Source: an uncultured Clostridia bacterium
GTDB lineage: Bacteria; Bacillota; Clostridia; TANB77; CAG-508
DNA: 21,745 nt
Reading direction: 5' to 3'
NCBI GenBank assembly: GCA_934149155.1
Contig: CAKPDZ010000023.1
Location: forward strand, 1-21,745
Made by a program: the position numbers and the translations under genes. Each line of letters starts with the position of its first letter. Position 1 is the stretch's first letter. Of this stretch, positions 1-7,534 are shown one piece after another. Below the pieces are notes generated by a model. The model was not told the origin of the DNA. It saw nothing but the letters and a program-made list of their open reading frames with translations, and did no database searches.

Positions 1-69
1 TTGATAGGTTGGAGGTGTAAGTGTAGTGATACATTGAGCTGACCAATACTAATAAATCGAGGGCTTAAC
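1..69 (+). rRNA. rrl: 23S ribosomal RNA, 3' end (partial)
   Basis: The first ~69 bases match the conserved last segment of bacterial 23S rRNA: the block around GAGCTGACCAATACTAAT followed by the terminal GAGGGCTTAA. Only the 3' tip is inside the window; the rest lies upstream. The exact mature end, about 68-70, is estimated by comparison with the Bacillus 23S end recalled from memory. It is the upstream member of a 23S-5S-tRNA-Asn cluster. Confidence 0.93.
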
Positions 70-187
70 TATAATTTTAAAAAAGTAGTCCTAATACAAT
101 TTCATCTATGTATTTTTGAGTGTGCTTTTATTGAATGTAAATATAGTGTATAATTTTAAAAAAATTGTAAAAAATATCAATAAAGTA

Positions 188-216
188 TTGCAATTTTAAA
201 AAAGGTATAGTATAAT
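188..216 (+). promoter_or_regulatory. Sigma-A promoter in the 23S-5S spacer
   Basis: TTGCAA (188-193), a 17-bp spacer and a perfect TATAAT (211-216). The predicted start, near 223, is about 22 bases before 5S rRNA. It would let 5S rRNA and tRNA-Asn be made independently of the main rRNA promoter. The hexamers and spacing are seen; activity is inferred. Confidence 0.6.
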
Positions 217-244
217 TACATTCGTATTAAGTAGATATTAATTT

Positions 245-360
245 TCTAGTGACGATTACATGGAGGAAATACCTGTTCCCATCCCGAACACAGAAGTCAA
301 GCTCTAATGTGCCGAAAATACTTGTGGGTTACCCTGCTGGAAAGATAGGTTGTTGCTAGT
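245..360 (+). rRNA. rrf: 5S ribosomal RNA
   Basis: A segment of about 116 nt with the conserved 5S core (CCCATCCCGAACACAGAAGT) and the distal part GCCGAAAATACTTG...GGGTTACCC...GAAAGATAGG. The ends pair to form helix I: CTAGTGAC near 246-253 with GTTGCTAG near 352-359, using G-U wobbles. The length is normal for 5S. It lies ~175 bases after 23S, behind its own candidate promoter, and is followed within ten bases by tRNA-Asn with no terminator between them, so the two are probably co-transcribed. Exact ends are approximate. Confidence 0.93.
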
Positions 361-369
361 TTTATATAT

Positions 370-445
370 TCCTCTTTAGCTCAGTTGGTAGAGCGCTCGG
401 CTGTTAACCGATAGGTCGTTGGTTCGAGTCCAACAAGAGGAGCCA
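370..445 (+). tRNA. tRNA-Asn (anticodon GUU)
   Basis: A 76-nt cloverleaf with a 7-bp acceptor stem (TCCTCTT with AAGAGGA), D-arm AGCTCAGTTGGTAGAGC, anticodon stem CTCGG/CCGAT around the loop CTGTTAA (anticodon GTT at 403-405), T-arm GTTGG TTCGAGT CCAAC, discriminator G and an encoded CCA at 443-445. It reads AAY codons. The nearby gatCAB operon could in principle make Asn-tRNA by amidation of Asp-tRNA-Asn, but whether AsnRS exists in this genome cannot be seen here. Confidence 0.97.
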
Positions 446-450
446 AGATT

Positions 451-478
451 AAGGTAAACATATAGTTTACCTTTTTTT
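451..478 (+). terminator. Rho-independent terminator of the rRNA/tRNA cluster
   Basis: GGTAAAC (453-459), a 5-nt loop and GTTTACC (465-471) form a perfect stem, extended by AA/TT and followed by a run of seven T (472-478). It begins six bases after the tRNA CCA end. Confidence 0.9.
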
Positions 479-509
479 GTATTTTACATTAAAACAACTT
501 AATTTAGTA

Positions 510-538
510 TTGATAAATAATTATATTTGTGATATATA
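510..538 (+). promoter_or_regulatory. Promoter of the EIIA-transketolase operon
   Basis: TTGATA (510-515), a 17-bp spacer and TATATA (533-538), with TG one base before the -10 hexamer (extended -10). The predicted start is ~545, about 30 bases before the EIIA start codon. No cre-like or other operator was recognised. Confidence 0.6.
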
Positions 539-574
539 GAGAGAATAGAAAAAAATGGAAAGAGGTAATTATTA

Positions 575-1024
575 ATGCTAAAGAACATATTAAGGACAGA
601 ATATATAAAAATAAATGAAGAGTGTAAAGATTGGAAGGATGCAATTAAACATGCAGGAAATATATTATTAGAAAGAAATATTGTAACAGAAGAATATATA
701 GAAGGTGTAATAAAAAGTGTTGAATTATCTGGTCCATATGTTGTGGTAGCTAAAGGAATTGCAATACCACATTGTTTAGGAAGTAAAGGTGTTAATAAAA
801 ATGCTATAACATTAATAACACTAAAAGAACCAGTAAACTTTGGAAATCCGAAGAATGACCCTGTATATTATGTTTTATTATTTGCAAATACTGATTTTGA
901 TTCACATATTGAAGCATTAAGTGCAGTTTCTGAGTTACTTCAAAAACCAGAATTTTTTGACATATTAAAAAATGCAAAAATACCTCAAGATATTATAAAT
1001 TATATTAATAAGAATGAAGGTTGA
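575..1024 (+). CDS. PTS system EIIA component (mannitol/fructose/ascorbate-type EIIA fold)
   Basis: A 149-aa cytoplasmic phosphocarrier. In the family, EIIA takes phosphate from HPr on a histidine and passes it to EIIB of a sugar permease. The motif GIAIPH places the likely phospho-His at residue 66, and a second conserved-looking His is at 111 (DSHIEAL). The length equals a single free-standing EIIA domain, with no fused EIIB or EIIC. The start is supported by AAAGAGG at 559-565. It is the first gene of an operon with a two-gene transketolase and overlaps the longest possible reading of the next gene by 11 bases. This grouping recalls UlaC-type (ascorbate/pentitol) loci, where EIIB and EIIC normally follow, but neither is present here. 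The substrate is therefore unknown, and a regulatory role is possible. Confidence 0.85.
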   Translation: MLKNILRTEYIKINEECKDWKDAIKHAGNILLERNIVTEEYIEGVIKSVELSGPYVVVAKGIAIPHCLGSKGVNKNAITLITLKEPVNFGNPKNDPVYYVLLFANTDFDSHIEALSAVSELLQKPEFFDILKNAKIPQDIINYINKNEG

Positions 1025-1052
1025 TTATTCTAATGAAAGGAATGAGATAAAA

Positions 1053-1862
1053 ATGGATACTATAGAAAATTTAAAAAAATTAGCAAATGAAAATAGAAAG
1101 AAAATAATAAAAATGATATATGAAGGAAAAGCAGGACATCCAGGAGGTTCATTATCAGTAATAGATATGTTAACTGCTATATATGAAATGGACGTAAACT
1201 TTGATGAAAATCCACGTAGTAAGGTTGTACTATCAAAAGGACATGCTGTACCTGCGCAATATGCAGTTTTATGTTCAAAAGGAATAATTAAAGAAGAAGA
1301 ATTAGGAACATTTAGAACAATTAATTCAAGACTTCAAGGTCATCCATATACAGGAACTATTCCGGAAGTTGATGCTACAACAGGATTATTAGGTCAAGGG
1401 CTTTCTATTGCTGTAGGTATGGCTATTGCAAAAATAAATAATAATGATAATCATCATGTATATGCAATATTAGGTGATGGAGAGATGCAAGAAGGTCAAA
1501 TTTGGGAATCTTTATTGCAAGCAGCTCATTATAAACTAAATAATTTAATTATAATTATAGATTATAACAAATTGTCTTCATTTGATGCAGTAAATGATTC
1601 AATGAATTTAGAGCCACTAGAAGACAAAATAAGAGCATTTAATTATCATGTAATAGAATTAGATGGCAATGATATGAAACAGGTTGTAAATGGATTAAAT
1701 GAAGCATATTGCGTAAAAGATAAGCCAGTGGTAATAATTTCTAATACAATAAAAGGAAAAGGTGTATCGTTTATGGAAAATAACCCTAAATGGCATAGTG
1801 GAGCTCTTTCAGATGAAGAATATAAAATTGCAATGCAAGATTTACAAAAGGAGGAAAGATAA
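1053..1862 (+). CDS. Transketolase, N-terminal (TPP-binding) subunit
   Basis: A 269-aa N-terminal half of a split transketolase, which transfers two-carbon ketol units between sugar phosphates in the non-oxidative pentose phosphate pathway. It carries KAGHPGGS (His29), SKGHAVPAQY (His64), QGHPYT (His97) and the thiamine diphosphate/Mg signature GDGEMQEGQIWE at 141-152 with downstream Asn residues. The start at 1053 is preferred because AAAGGA at 1036-1041 precedes it. The upstream in-frame ATG at 1014 would overlap EIIA and has no ribosome binding site. The next gene starts two bases after the stop and supplies the C-terminal half, so an alpha2beta2 enzyme is expected. Split transketolases are common in Clostridia. 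Some family members act on other sugars (for example apulose), so substrate specificity is not settled. Confidence 0.92.
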   Translation: MDTIENLKKLANENRKKIIKMIYEGKAGHPGGSLSVIDMLTAIYEMDVNFDENPRSKVVLSKGHAVPAQYAVLCSKGIIKEEELGTFRTINSRLQGHPYTGTIPEVDATTGLLGQGLSIAVGMAIAKINNNDNHHVYAILGDGEMQEGQIWESLLQAAHYKLNNLIIIIDYNKLSSFDAVNDSMNLEPLEDKIRAFNYHVIELDGNDMKQVVNGLNEAYCVKDKPVVIISNTIKGKGVSFMENNPKWHSGALSDEEYKIAMQDLQKEER

Positions 1863-1864
1863 AG

Positions 1865-2797
1865 ATGGAATATAAAGAAGTTTGTTTAAGAGATAAAATA
1901 GGCGAATTTTTATGTGAGTTTGCTGAAAATGATAGCAGAATTTATGTTATTGATAGTGATTTAGCAAAATCAACAAAAACTTTAATATTTAAAGACCAAT
2001 ATCCAAATCGTTTTATACAAGCTGGAATTGCAGAGGCAAGTGCTATCTCTATTGCAGATGGACTTGCTGCTGAAGGACAAATTCCCTTCTATGTAAATTT
2101 TGCAACATTTGTAACAGGAACTGCATGGACACAAGTTCGTCAGTCAGCATATGCAAATTCAAATGTAAAGTTAATAGGAACATATGTTGGAATGGATAAT
2201 GGACCAGATGGTGCATCACATCATGCAAATGAAGATATTGCACTTATGAGAATGATTCCAAATATGAAGGTATTAGTTCCATCAAATGTAAAAGAATTAA
2301 AACAAGCAATAAAAATTGCAATTGATTATGATGGACCAGTATATATTAGAGCAACAAGGGATACTGTCCCAGATGTTGAATTAGAACAAAATGCAGAAGT
2401 AGGAAAATCAATTATAATAGAAGATAATGGAGATGATTTTGCATTAATATACGAAGGAACAACTGCAAGTTTAGCATATAAATCTTTCCAAGCGCTAAAA
2501 GAAAAAGGATATAATGGAAAACTTATAAATATTTTTTCAATTAAGCCAATTGATGAAAATCTAATTAATAATTTAGCTTCGGAAGTGAAAGGAATAGTAA
2601 CATTAGAAAATCATTCAATTTTAGGAGGTCTTGGCGGAGCTATAGCAGAAGTGATTGCAAAAAAATCAATACATGCTCCAATTGAATATGTTGGAGTTGA
2701 AGATGTATTTACAGAGTCAGGAAAGGCAGCTGATGTAAAAGCAAAATATGGATTAAATATGGAAAACATAATAAAAAAAGTGGAAAATTTTAAATAA
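1865..2797 (+). CDS. Transketolase, C-terminal (pyrimidine-binding) subunit
   Basis: A 310-aa protein with the transketolase pyrimidine-binding domain (roughly residues 5-170) and the C-terminal transketolase domain (~185-305). IQAGIAEAS contains Glu57, the position of the glutamate that activates the thiamine diphosphate aminopyrimidine ring in the family. IDSDLAKS near the N terminus and ENHSILGGLGGAIAE in the C-terminal domain are typical. Its ribosome binding site (GGAGG at 1851-1855) lies inside the end of the upstream subunit gene and the intergenic gap is two bases, so the subunits are probably translationally coupled. It is the last gene before the ldh promoter. Confusion with DXS or a pyruvate dehydrogenase beta subunit is unlikely because the N-terminal partner is clearly transketolase-like. 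Confidence 0.92.
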   Translation: MEYKEVCLRDKIGEFLCEFAENDSRIYVIDSDLAKSTKTLIFKDQYPNRFIQAGIAEASAISIADGLAAEGQIPFYVNFATFVTGTAWTQVRQSAYANSNVKLIGTYVGMDNGPDGASHHANEDIALMRMIPNMKVLVPSNVKELKQAIKIAIDYDGPVYIRATRDTVPDVELEQNAEVGKSIIIEDNGDDFALIYEGTTASLAYKSFQALKEKGYNGKLINIFSIKPIDENLINNLASEVKGIVTLENHSILGGLGGAIAEVIAKKSIHAPIEYVGVEDVFTESGKAADVKAKYGLNMENIIKKVENFK

Positions 2798-2801
2798 AAA
2801 G

Positions 2802-2829
2802 TTTAAAAATTCCAAAAGTGTGATATAAT
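2802..2829 (+). promoter_or_regulatory. Promoter of ldh
   Basis: TTTAAA (2802-2807), a 16-bp spacer and a perfect TATAAT (2824-2829), with an extended -10 TGA immediately upstream. The predicted start is near 2836, followed by AGAGGAGG before the ldh ATG. No Rex operator (TTGTGAANNNNTTCACAA type) is visible. Confidence 0.6.
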
Positions 2830-2862
2830 ATTAACGACAAAAAGAGAAGAGGAGGAATTATT

Positions 2863-3819
2863 ATGGATACAAATAAAAAAGTAGTATTAGTAGGAACAGG
2901 ATTTGTAGGAATGAGCATGGCATATGCCATGATGAATCAAGGAGGAGTAGACGAACTTGTACTAATCGATGTACTAAAAGATAAAGCAAAAGGTGAAGAA
3001 ATGGATTTATCACATGGGCTACCATATGCACCTCAAAAAATGGATATAAAAACAGGAGATTATTCAGAATGTAAAGATGCTAATGTTGTAGTAATAACAG
3101 CAGGTTTACCACAAAAACCAGGACAATCAAGATTAGAATTAGCAGTAGCAAATACAAAAATAGTAAAAGAAATAACAGAGCAAGTAATGGCAAGTGGATT
3201 TAATGGAGTATTTATAATAGCAAGCAATCCAGTAGATTTAATGTCATATGTTGTAGCACAAGTATCTGGATTACCAAATTCAAGAATAATAGGTTCAGGA
3301 ACTGTATTAGATACAGCACGTTTAAGATATCTAATAGCAGAATATTTAGATGTTTCAAGTAAAAATGTACATGCATATATATTAGGAGAACATGGAGATT
3401 CATCATTTGTTCCTTGGGAACATTGTTATGTTGGATGTAAAAGAATAATAGATATAATGGAAGATAATAAACATCCAATGGAAGATTTAAAGAAAATACA
3501 TGATGGAGTATGGCAAGCAGCATATGAAATTATTGAAAAGAAAAGAGCAACATATTATGGAATTGGTATGGCATTAAATAGACTTGTAAAAGCTGTTTTA
3601 AATGATGAAAATGCAATACTTACAGTATCAACATATCAAAATGGAGAATATAATCAAAAAGGTATGTATATAGGTGTTCCAGCAATAATTAATAAAAATG
3701 GTGTAAAAGAAATTTTGGAATTAAAATTAAATGAAGAAGATCAAGCTAAATTTGATCATAGTTGTAATATTATGAAAGAAAATATAGAAAATGAAATTAA
3801 TCCAATATTAAATGCATAG
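2863..3819 (+). CDS. ldh: L-lactate dehydrogenase
   Basis: A 318-aa NAD-dependent cytoplasmic dehydrogenase that reduces pyruvate to L-lactate and regenerates NAD+ in fermentation. The Rossmann motif GTGFVG is at 11-16, and Asp36 (VLIDV) fits NAD preference. Gln84 in the PQKPGQSR loop is the residue that separates lactate from malate dehydrogenases; the loop arginine is Arg90. SNPVDLMSYV, Asp150/Arg153 (LDTARLR) and catalytic His177 in GEHGDS are all present. The length is normal. The start is set by a strong GGAGG six to ten bases upstream. It is flanked by its own promoter and a rho-independent terminator, so it is monocistronic. Its glycine and active-site layout leaves little doubt; malate dehydrogenase is the only realistic alternative and is argued against by Gln84. 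Confidence 0.95.
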   Translation: MDTNKKVVLVGTGFVGMSMAYAMMNQGGVDELVLIDVLKDKAKGEEMDLSHGLPYAPQKMDIKTGDYSECKDANVVVITAGLPQKPGQSRLELAVANTKIVKEITEQVMASGFNGVFIIASNPVDLMSYVVAQVSGLPNSRIIGSGTVLDTARLRYLIAEYLDVSSKNVHAYILGEHGDSSFVPWEHCYVGCKRIIDIMEDNKHPMEDLKKIHDGVWQAAYEIIEKKRATYYGIGMALNRLVKAVLNDENAILTVSTYQNGEYNQKGMYIGVPAIINKNGVKEILELKLNEEDQAKFDHSCNIMKENIENEINPILNA

Positions 3820-3828
3820 AAGAAAATG

Positions 3829-3857
3829 AAGAAAGAGCTAGAAAGTTCTTTCTTTTT
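3829..3857 (+). terminator. Rho-independent terminator after ldh
   Basis: AAGAAAGAGC (3829-3838), a 6-nt loop and GTTCTTTCTT (3845-3854) form a 10-bp stem with one G-U pair, followed by a T-rich stretch. Confidence 0.82.
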
Positions 3858-3859
3858 AC

Positions 3860-3888
3860 TTGTTTTTTTCACAAAAACGGTATATAAT
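3860..3888 (+). promoter_or_regulatory. Promoter of gatCAB
   Basis: TTGTTT (3860-3865), a 17-bp spacer and a perfect TATAAT (3883-3888). The predicted start is near 3895, and GAGGAGGG follows before the gatC ATG at 3924. No T-box leader fits in the short 5' UTR. Confidence 0.6.
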
Positions 3889-3923
3889 AAGCACATTAAA
3901 AAATAAGAACGAGGAGGGTCATT

Positions 3924-4211
3924 ATGAAAGTAAGTAAAGAAGAGATATTGCATATAGCAAATTTAGCACAATTAGAGTTAGAAGAAAATGAGATTGAAAA
4001 ATATATGTTACATTTACAAGACATATTAAATTTTGCCAACATAGTAAACAATGCGCCAGTTGATAATTTAGAAATAACAATAGGGGCAAATGAGGCAAAA
4101 AATGTATTTAGAAAAGATGAAGTAAAGAGATTTGAAGATGTAGATAGTTTATTAGCAAATGCGCCAACACAAGATCAACATATGTTTAAACTACCAAAGG
4201 TGTTAAACTAA
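3924..4211 (+). CDS. gatC: Aspartyl/glutamyl-tRNA amidotransferase subunit C
   Basis: A 95-aa small subunit that wraps around GatA and stabilises the GatCAB complex, which converts Glu-tRNA-Gln (and Asp-tRNA-Asn in many bacteria) to the amidated form. The N-terminal pattern KEEILHIANLAQLELEENE and the C-terminal region with LANAPTQDQHMFKLPKVL match GatC. Length is typical. Strong ribosome binding site GAGGAGGG at 3911-3918. First gene of a compact gatC-gatA-gatB operon, 21 bases before gatA. Confidence 0.95.
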   Translation: MKVSKEEILHIANLAQLELEENEIEKYMLHLQDILNFANIVNNAPVDNLEITIGANEAKNVFRKDEVKRFEDVDSLLANAPTQDQHMFKLPKVLN

Positions 4212-4232
4212 TAAAGAGATAGGAGGAAGAAC

Positions 4233-5711
4233 ATGGATATTACAGAATTAACAGTACATGAGCTACAAGAAAAAATCAAAAACAAAGAATTAACAATAAC
4301 AGAAATAACAAAAGCTTATGTAGATAGAATAAAAGAAAAAGAACCAGAAGTACAAGCATTTATAACAGAGCTAACAGAAGAAGGTATAAAGCAAGCAGAA
4401 GAAATCCAAGCTAAAATAGATAGAGGAGAAGAAGTCGGAAAATTAGCTGGAATACCAATAGGAATAAAAGATATAATTTGCACAAAAGGTGTAAAAACAA
4501 CATGTGCATCAAAAATGTTAGAAAACTTTGTTTCACCATATGATGCAACAGTAATGAACAAAATAAATGCAGAAGAGATGATAGATTTAGGAAAATTAAA
4601 TATGGATGAATTTGCAATGGGAGGTTCAACAGAATATTCATATTTTAAGAAAACAAGAAATCCATGGGATTTATCAAGAGTGCCAGGAGGATCTTCAGGA
4701 GGATCTGCAGCAGCAGTTGCAGCAAATATGGTACCATGGGCATTAGGAACAGATACAGGTGGAAGTATCCGTCAACCAGCATCATTTTGTGGTGTTGTAG
4801 GTTTAAAACCAACATATGGATTAGTTTCAAGATATGGTGTAGTAGCATTTGCATCATCACTTGACCAAGTTGGAGTATTCACAAAAGATGTACAAGACTG
4901 TGCAGAATTACTAAATGTAATTGCAGGACATGACGAAATGGATACAACATCAGTAGATGTAGGAGAAAAAGATTATACAAAAGCATTACAAAAAGATGTT
5001 AAAGGATTGAAAATAGGAGTTCCAAAAGAATTCTATGGAGAAGGAATAAATCCAGAAGTTAAAGCATCATTAGAAAAAGCAATAGAAGAATATAAGAAAA
5101 TGGGAGCAGAAGTAGAAGAATTTTCATTAGATATTGCAAATTATGCATTAGCAACATACTATATAATTGCATGTGCAGAAGCAAGCTCAAATTTAGGAAG
5201 ATATGATGGAATAAGATACACATATAGATCACCAGAAGCAAAAACTTTAAAAGAAATCTATAAAAAATCAAGAAGCGAAGCTTTTGGGGCAGAAGTAAAA
5301 AGAAGAATTATACTTGGAACTTATGTATTATCTTCAGGATATTATGATGCATATTACAAAAAAGCTCAACAAGTACGTACACTTGTAATGAATGAATTTA
5401 ATAAAGCATTTGAAAAATATGATATTATAGTAACACCAGTATCTCCAACAACAGCATTTAAATTAGGAGAAAGATCAACTAATCCAATGGAAATGTATTT
5501 AGCTGATATTTGTACAGTTTCTGTAAATATAGCAGGACTTCCAGGAATGTCAGTACCTTGTGGTGTAGATAGCCAAGGATTACCAATTGGTATGCAAATT
5601 ATAGGAAACAAATTTAGTGAAGAAACAATAATTAAAGCGGCATATTCTTATGAGCAAGCAACAAACTTTAGAGCAGAACATAAACCAACATTTAAAGGAG
5701 GTGCACAATAA
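4233..5711 (+). CDS. gatA: Aspartyl/glutamyl-tRNA amidotransferase subunit A (amidase)
   Basis: A 492-aa amidase-signature protein that hydrolyses glutamine and supplies ammonia to GatB through a tunnel. The Ser-cisSer-Lys triad is visible: Lys79 in GIKDI, Ser154 in GGSSGGS and Ser178 in DTGGSIRQPAS. These numbers coincide with the family reference positions as I remember them. The glycine-rich amidase signature (151-195) is complete and full length is normal (~485 aa). The start is supported by AGGAGG at 4221-4226. The stop overlaps the gatB start by one base (TAATG), indicating translational coupling. Codons are strongly A/T biased like the neighbours; no sign of transfer or damage. Confidence 0.97.
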   Translation: MDITELTVHELQEKIKNKELTITEITKAYVDRIKEKEPEVQAFITELTEEGIKQAEEIQAKIDRGEEVGKLAGIPIGIKDIICTKGVKTTCASKMLENFVSPYDATVMNKINAEEMIDLGKLNMDEFAMGGSTEYSYFKKTRNPWDLSRVPGGSSGGSAAAVAANMVPWALGTDTGGSIRQPASFCGVVGLKPTYGLVSRYGVVAFASSLDQVGVFTKDVQDCAELLNVIAGHDEMDTTSVDVGEKDYTKALQKDVKGLKIGVPKEFYGEGINPEVKASLEKAIEEYKKMGAEVEEFSLDIANYALATYYIIACAEASSNLGRYDGIRYTYRSPEAKTLKEIYKKSRSEAFGAEVKRRIILGTYVLSSGYYDAYYKKAQQVRTLVMNEFNKAFEKYDIIVTPVSPTTAFKLGERSTNPMEMYLADICTVSVNIAGLPGMSVPCGVDSQGLPIGMQIIGNKFSEETIIKAAYSYEQATNFRAEHKPTFKGGAQ

Positions 5712-7150
5712 TGGCAAGAGAGGATTATGAAGTAGTAATGGGATTAGAAGTTCATGCAGAACTATCAACAAATACAAAAATATTCTGTAGTTGCCCAACA
5801 AAATTTGGAGCAGAGCCAAACACACAAGTATGCCCAATATGTATGGCAATGCCAGGAACATTACCAAAATTAAATGAAAAAGTAGTAGAATATGCAGTAA
5901 GAGCAGGACTAGCAACAAATTGTGAAATATCAAGAAACAGTAAAAATGATAGAAAAAATTATTTCTATCCAGATTTACCAAAAGCATATCAAATATCACA
6001 ATTTGACAAACCACTATGTGAACATGGATATATAGAAATAGAAACAAGTAAAGGAAAGAAAAAAATAGGAATAACACGTATTCACATAGAAGAAGATGCA
6101 GGAAAATTAAACCATGATGACTTTGGAGGAGGAGCATTAGTAGACTTAAATAGAGCAGGTGTACCTCTAATAGAAATAGTATCAGAACCAGATTTTCGTT
6201 CAATAGAAGAAGTAGATGCATATTTGAAAAAGTTAAAATCAATACTAGAATATATTGAAGTATCTGACTGTAAAATGCAAGAAGGTTCATTTAGAGCTGA
6301 TGTTAACACATCAATTCGTCCAGTAGGTTCAGAAAAATTTGGAACACGTACAGAAATGAAAAATATGAACTCATTTAGAAGTATTACAAGAGCACTTGAA
6401 TATGAGATAGATAGACAAGTTGATGTTATTGACAATGGTGGAGAAGTTGAGCAAGAAACATTAAGATGGGATGAAGTATCTGGAAAAACATTTTCAATGA
6501 GAGACAAAGAAGATGCACAAGACTACAGATATTTCCCAGAACCAGATTTAGTAGCAATAAAACTATCAGAAGAATATATAGAAAATATTAAAAATAGTTT
6601 ACCAGAAATGCCAGAAAGCAGAAAACAGAGATATTTAACAGAATATAAATTATCTGAAAAAGATGCAGGAATAATAACATCATCAAAATATTTGTCAGAT
6701 TTATTTGAAAAAGCATCTGAGATTTGTGGAAACTATAAAGCAGTAAACAACTGGATAATATCAGATATATCTAGAATTTTAAATGAAACAGAAATGGATC
6801 CAATAGAAATACCATTTGATGCTAAGCAACTAGCAAAATTAGTAGAATTAATTGACAAAGGAACAATTAGTTCAAGTATAGGTAAAAAGGTATTGGTAGA
6901 ATTATTTGAAAATCCAAGAGACCCAGAAGATATTATTAAAGAAAAAGGATGGATTCAAATTTCTGATGAAGGTGCAATAAAAGAAGTGGTAACGAAGATA
7001 ATTGAAGCAAATCCACAATCAGTTGCAGATTATAAAGCAGGAAAAGAAAGAGCTTTAGGATTTTTAGTTGGACAAGCTATGAAAGAGACTAAAGGTAAAG
7101 CAAATCCACAAATGCTTAATAAAATGTTTGCTGAAGAGTTGAAAAAATAG
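5711..7150 (+). CDS. gatB: Aspartyl/glutamyl-tRNA amidotransferase subunit B
   Basis: A 479-aa subunit that binds mischarged tRNA, phosphorylates the acyl group with ATP and amidates it. GLEVHAEL near residue 11, a zinc-site pattern with Cys26, Cys28, Cys41 and Cys44, the Asp/Glu-rich HIEEDAGKL motif, and DVNTSIRP in the cradle domain are all present. The C-terminal helical and YqeY-like tRNA-binding domains run to the end (GFLVGQAMKETKGKANP). Length is typical. The ribosome binding site AAAGGAGG lies in the end of gatA. Last gene of the operon; I saw no clear terminator directly after it. Confidence 0.97.
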   Translation: MAREDYEVVMGLEVHAELSTNTKIFCSCPTKFGAEPNTQVCPICMAMPGTLPKLNEKVVEYAVRAGLATNCEISRNSKNDRKNYFYPDLPKAYQISQFDKPLCEHGYIEIETSKGKKKIGITRIHIEEDAGKLNHDDFGGGALVDLNRAGVPLIEIVSEPDFRSIEEVDAYLKKLKSILEYIEVSDCKMQEGSFRADVNTSIRPVGSEKFGTRTEMKNMNSFRSITRALEYEIDRQVDVIDNGGEVEQETLRWDEVSGKTFSMRDKEDAQDYRYFPEPDLVAIKLSEEYIENIKNSLPEMPESRKQRYLTEYKLSEKDAGIITSSKYLSDLFEKASEICGNYKAVNNWIISDISRILNETEMDPIEIPFDAKQLAKLVELIDKGTISSSIGKKVLVELFENPRDPEDIIKEKGWIQISDEGAIKEVVTKIIEANPQSVADYKAGKERALGFLVGQAMKETKGKANPQMLNKMFAEELKK

Positions 7151-7186
7151 TTTTCATATATGATTTTAGCATTTTTATAATAAAAG

Positions 7187-7215
7187 TTGAGATTTATGTA
7201 GATAAGTGTTATAAT
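7187..7215 (+). promoter_or_regulatory. Strong promoter of the small gene at 7250
   Basis: TTGAGA (7187-7192), a 17-bp spacer and a perfect TATAAT (7210-7215), with extended -10 TGT just upstream. Predicted start near 7222, giving a ~28-base leader that holds TTAGGAGG. Confidence 0.68.
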
Positions 7216-7249
7216 ATAGTATGAAATACAATTTAGGAGGACTTATATT

Positions 7250-7420
7250 ATGAACAATGGAATGTCAAAAGGATGGGTAGAAGATGAGAGCGCTAAATTG
7301 CTGTATCCTAATAAAATGATTGCCAGAATTGTATGGCGGAATGTTTTGACAGGAGAAAAGATTGTTAACAGATTTAACGAAGCTGGTGATTTAATCTATA
7401 CCAATCGACGTTCTAGATAA
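7250..7420 (+). CDS. Small orphan protein of 56 aa, function unknown
   Basis: A 56-codon reading frame starting MNNGMSKGW and ending TNRRSR, basic at the C terminus. I do not recognise the family; there is no membrane segment, signal peptide or cysteine motif. It is supported as a real gene by a near-perfect promoter, a TTAGGAGG ribosome binding site 8 bases before the ATG and a strong terminator nine bases after the stop, so it is a monocistronic unit between gatB and alaS. Its codons differ from the neighbours: it uses CGG, CGA, CGT, CTG, GCC, ACC and AGC, which are rare around it, and its G+C is about 36% by hand count. That could mean strong expression, transfer or constraint on the RNA. 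The alternating charged, aromatic and beta-prone residues in the second half (RIVWRNVLTG, RFNEAGDLIY) suggest a small beta fold, which is inference. Confidence 0.72.
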   Translation: MNNGMSKGWVEDESAKLLYPNKMIARIVWRNVLTGEKIVNRFNEAGDLIYTNRRSR

Positions 7421-7429
7421 GTTGTAAAT

Positions 7430-7457
7430 GAGAGCCAAATGGCTCTCTTCTTTTTTT
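7430..7457 (+). terminator. Rho-independent terminator after the small gene
   Basis: GAGAGCC (7430-7436), loop AAAT, GGCTCTC (7441-7447), then TTCTTTTTTT. A perfect 7-bp, GC-containing stem. Confidence 0.92.
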
Positions 7458-7468
7458 GCTCCAAATAC

Positions 7469-7497
7469 TTGATTTTAAGCAGAAAATGAAGTATAAT
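7469..7497 (+). promoter_or_regulatory. Promoter of alaS
   Basis: TTGATT (7469-7474), a 17-bp spacer and a perfect TATAAT (7492-7497). The predicted start ~7504 leaves only a ~30-base leader, so there is no room for a T-box riboswitch. Confidence 0.62.
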
Positions 7498-7534
7498 TTA
7501 TGGGAAACTTTGAGAGAGAAAGGAAAGACGTAAA

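Noticed and set aside
131..154. TTGAAT...TATAAT in the 23S-5S spacer as a second promoter
   Set aside because: The spacer is only 12 bp, far from the needed 16-18 bp.
2838..2862. Rex or CcpA operator controlling ldh
   Set aside because: No palindrome resembling TTGTGAANNNNTTCACAA or a cre site is found between the ldh promoter and its start.
5580..6290. 236-codon open frame on the - strand opposite gatA/gatB
   Set aside because: Composed almost only of Leu, Ile, Phe, Tyr and His, as expected for the complement of A-rich coding sequence. It has no ribosome binding site, and gatA/gatB are certain on the other strand. The same applies to the other antisense frames inside ligA, alaS, folD, ldh and pdp.
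7421..7534. T-box riboswitch before alaS
   Set aside because: The expected AGGGTGGNACCGCG element and specifier hairpin are absent. The hairpin at 7430-7457 terminates the upstream small gene, and the alaS promoter lies after it.
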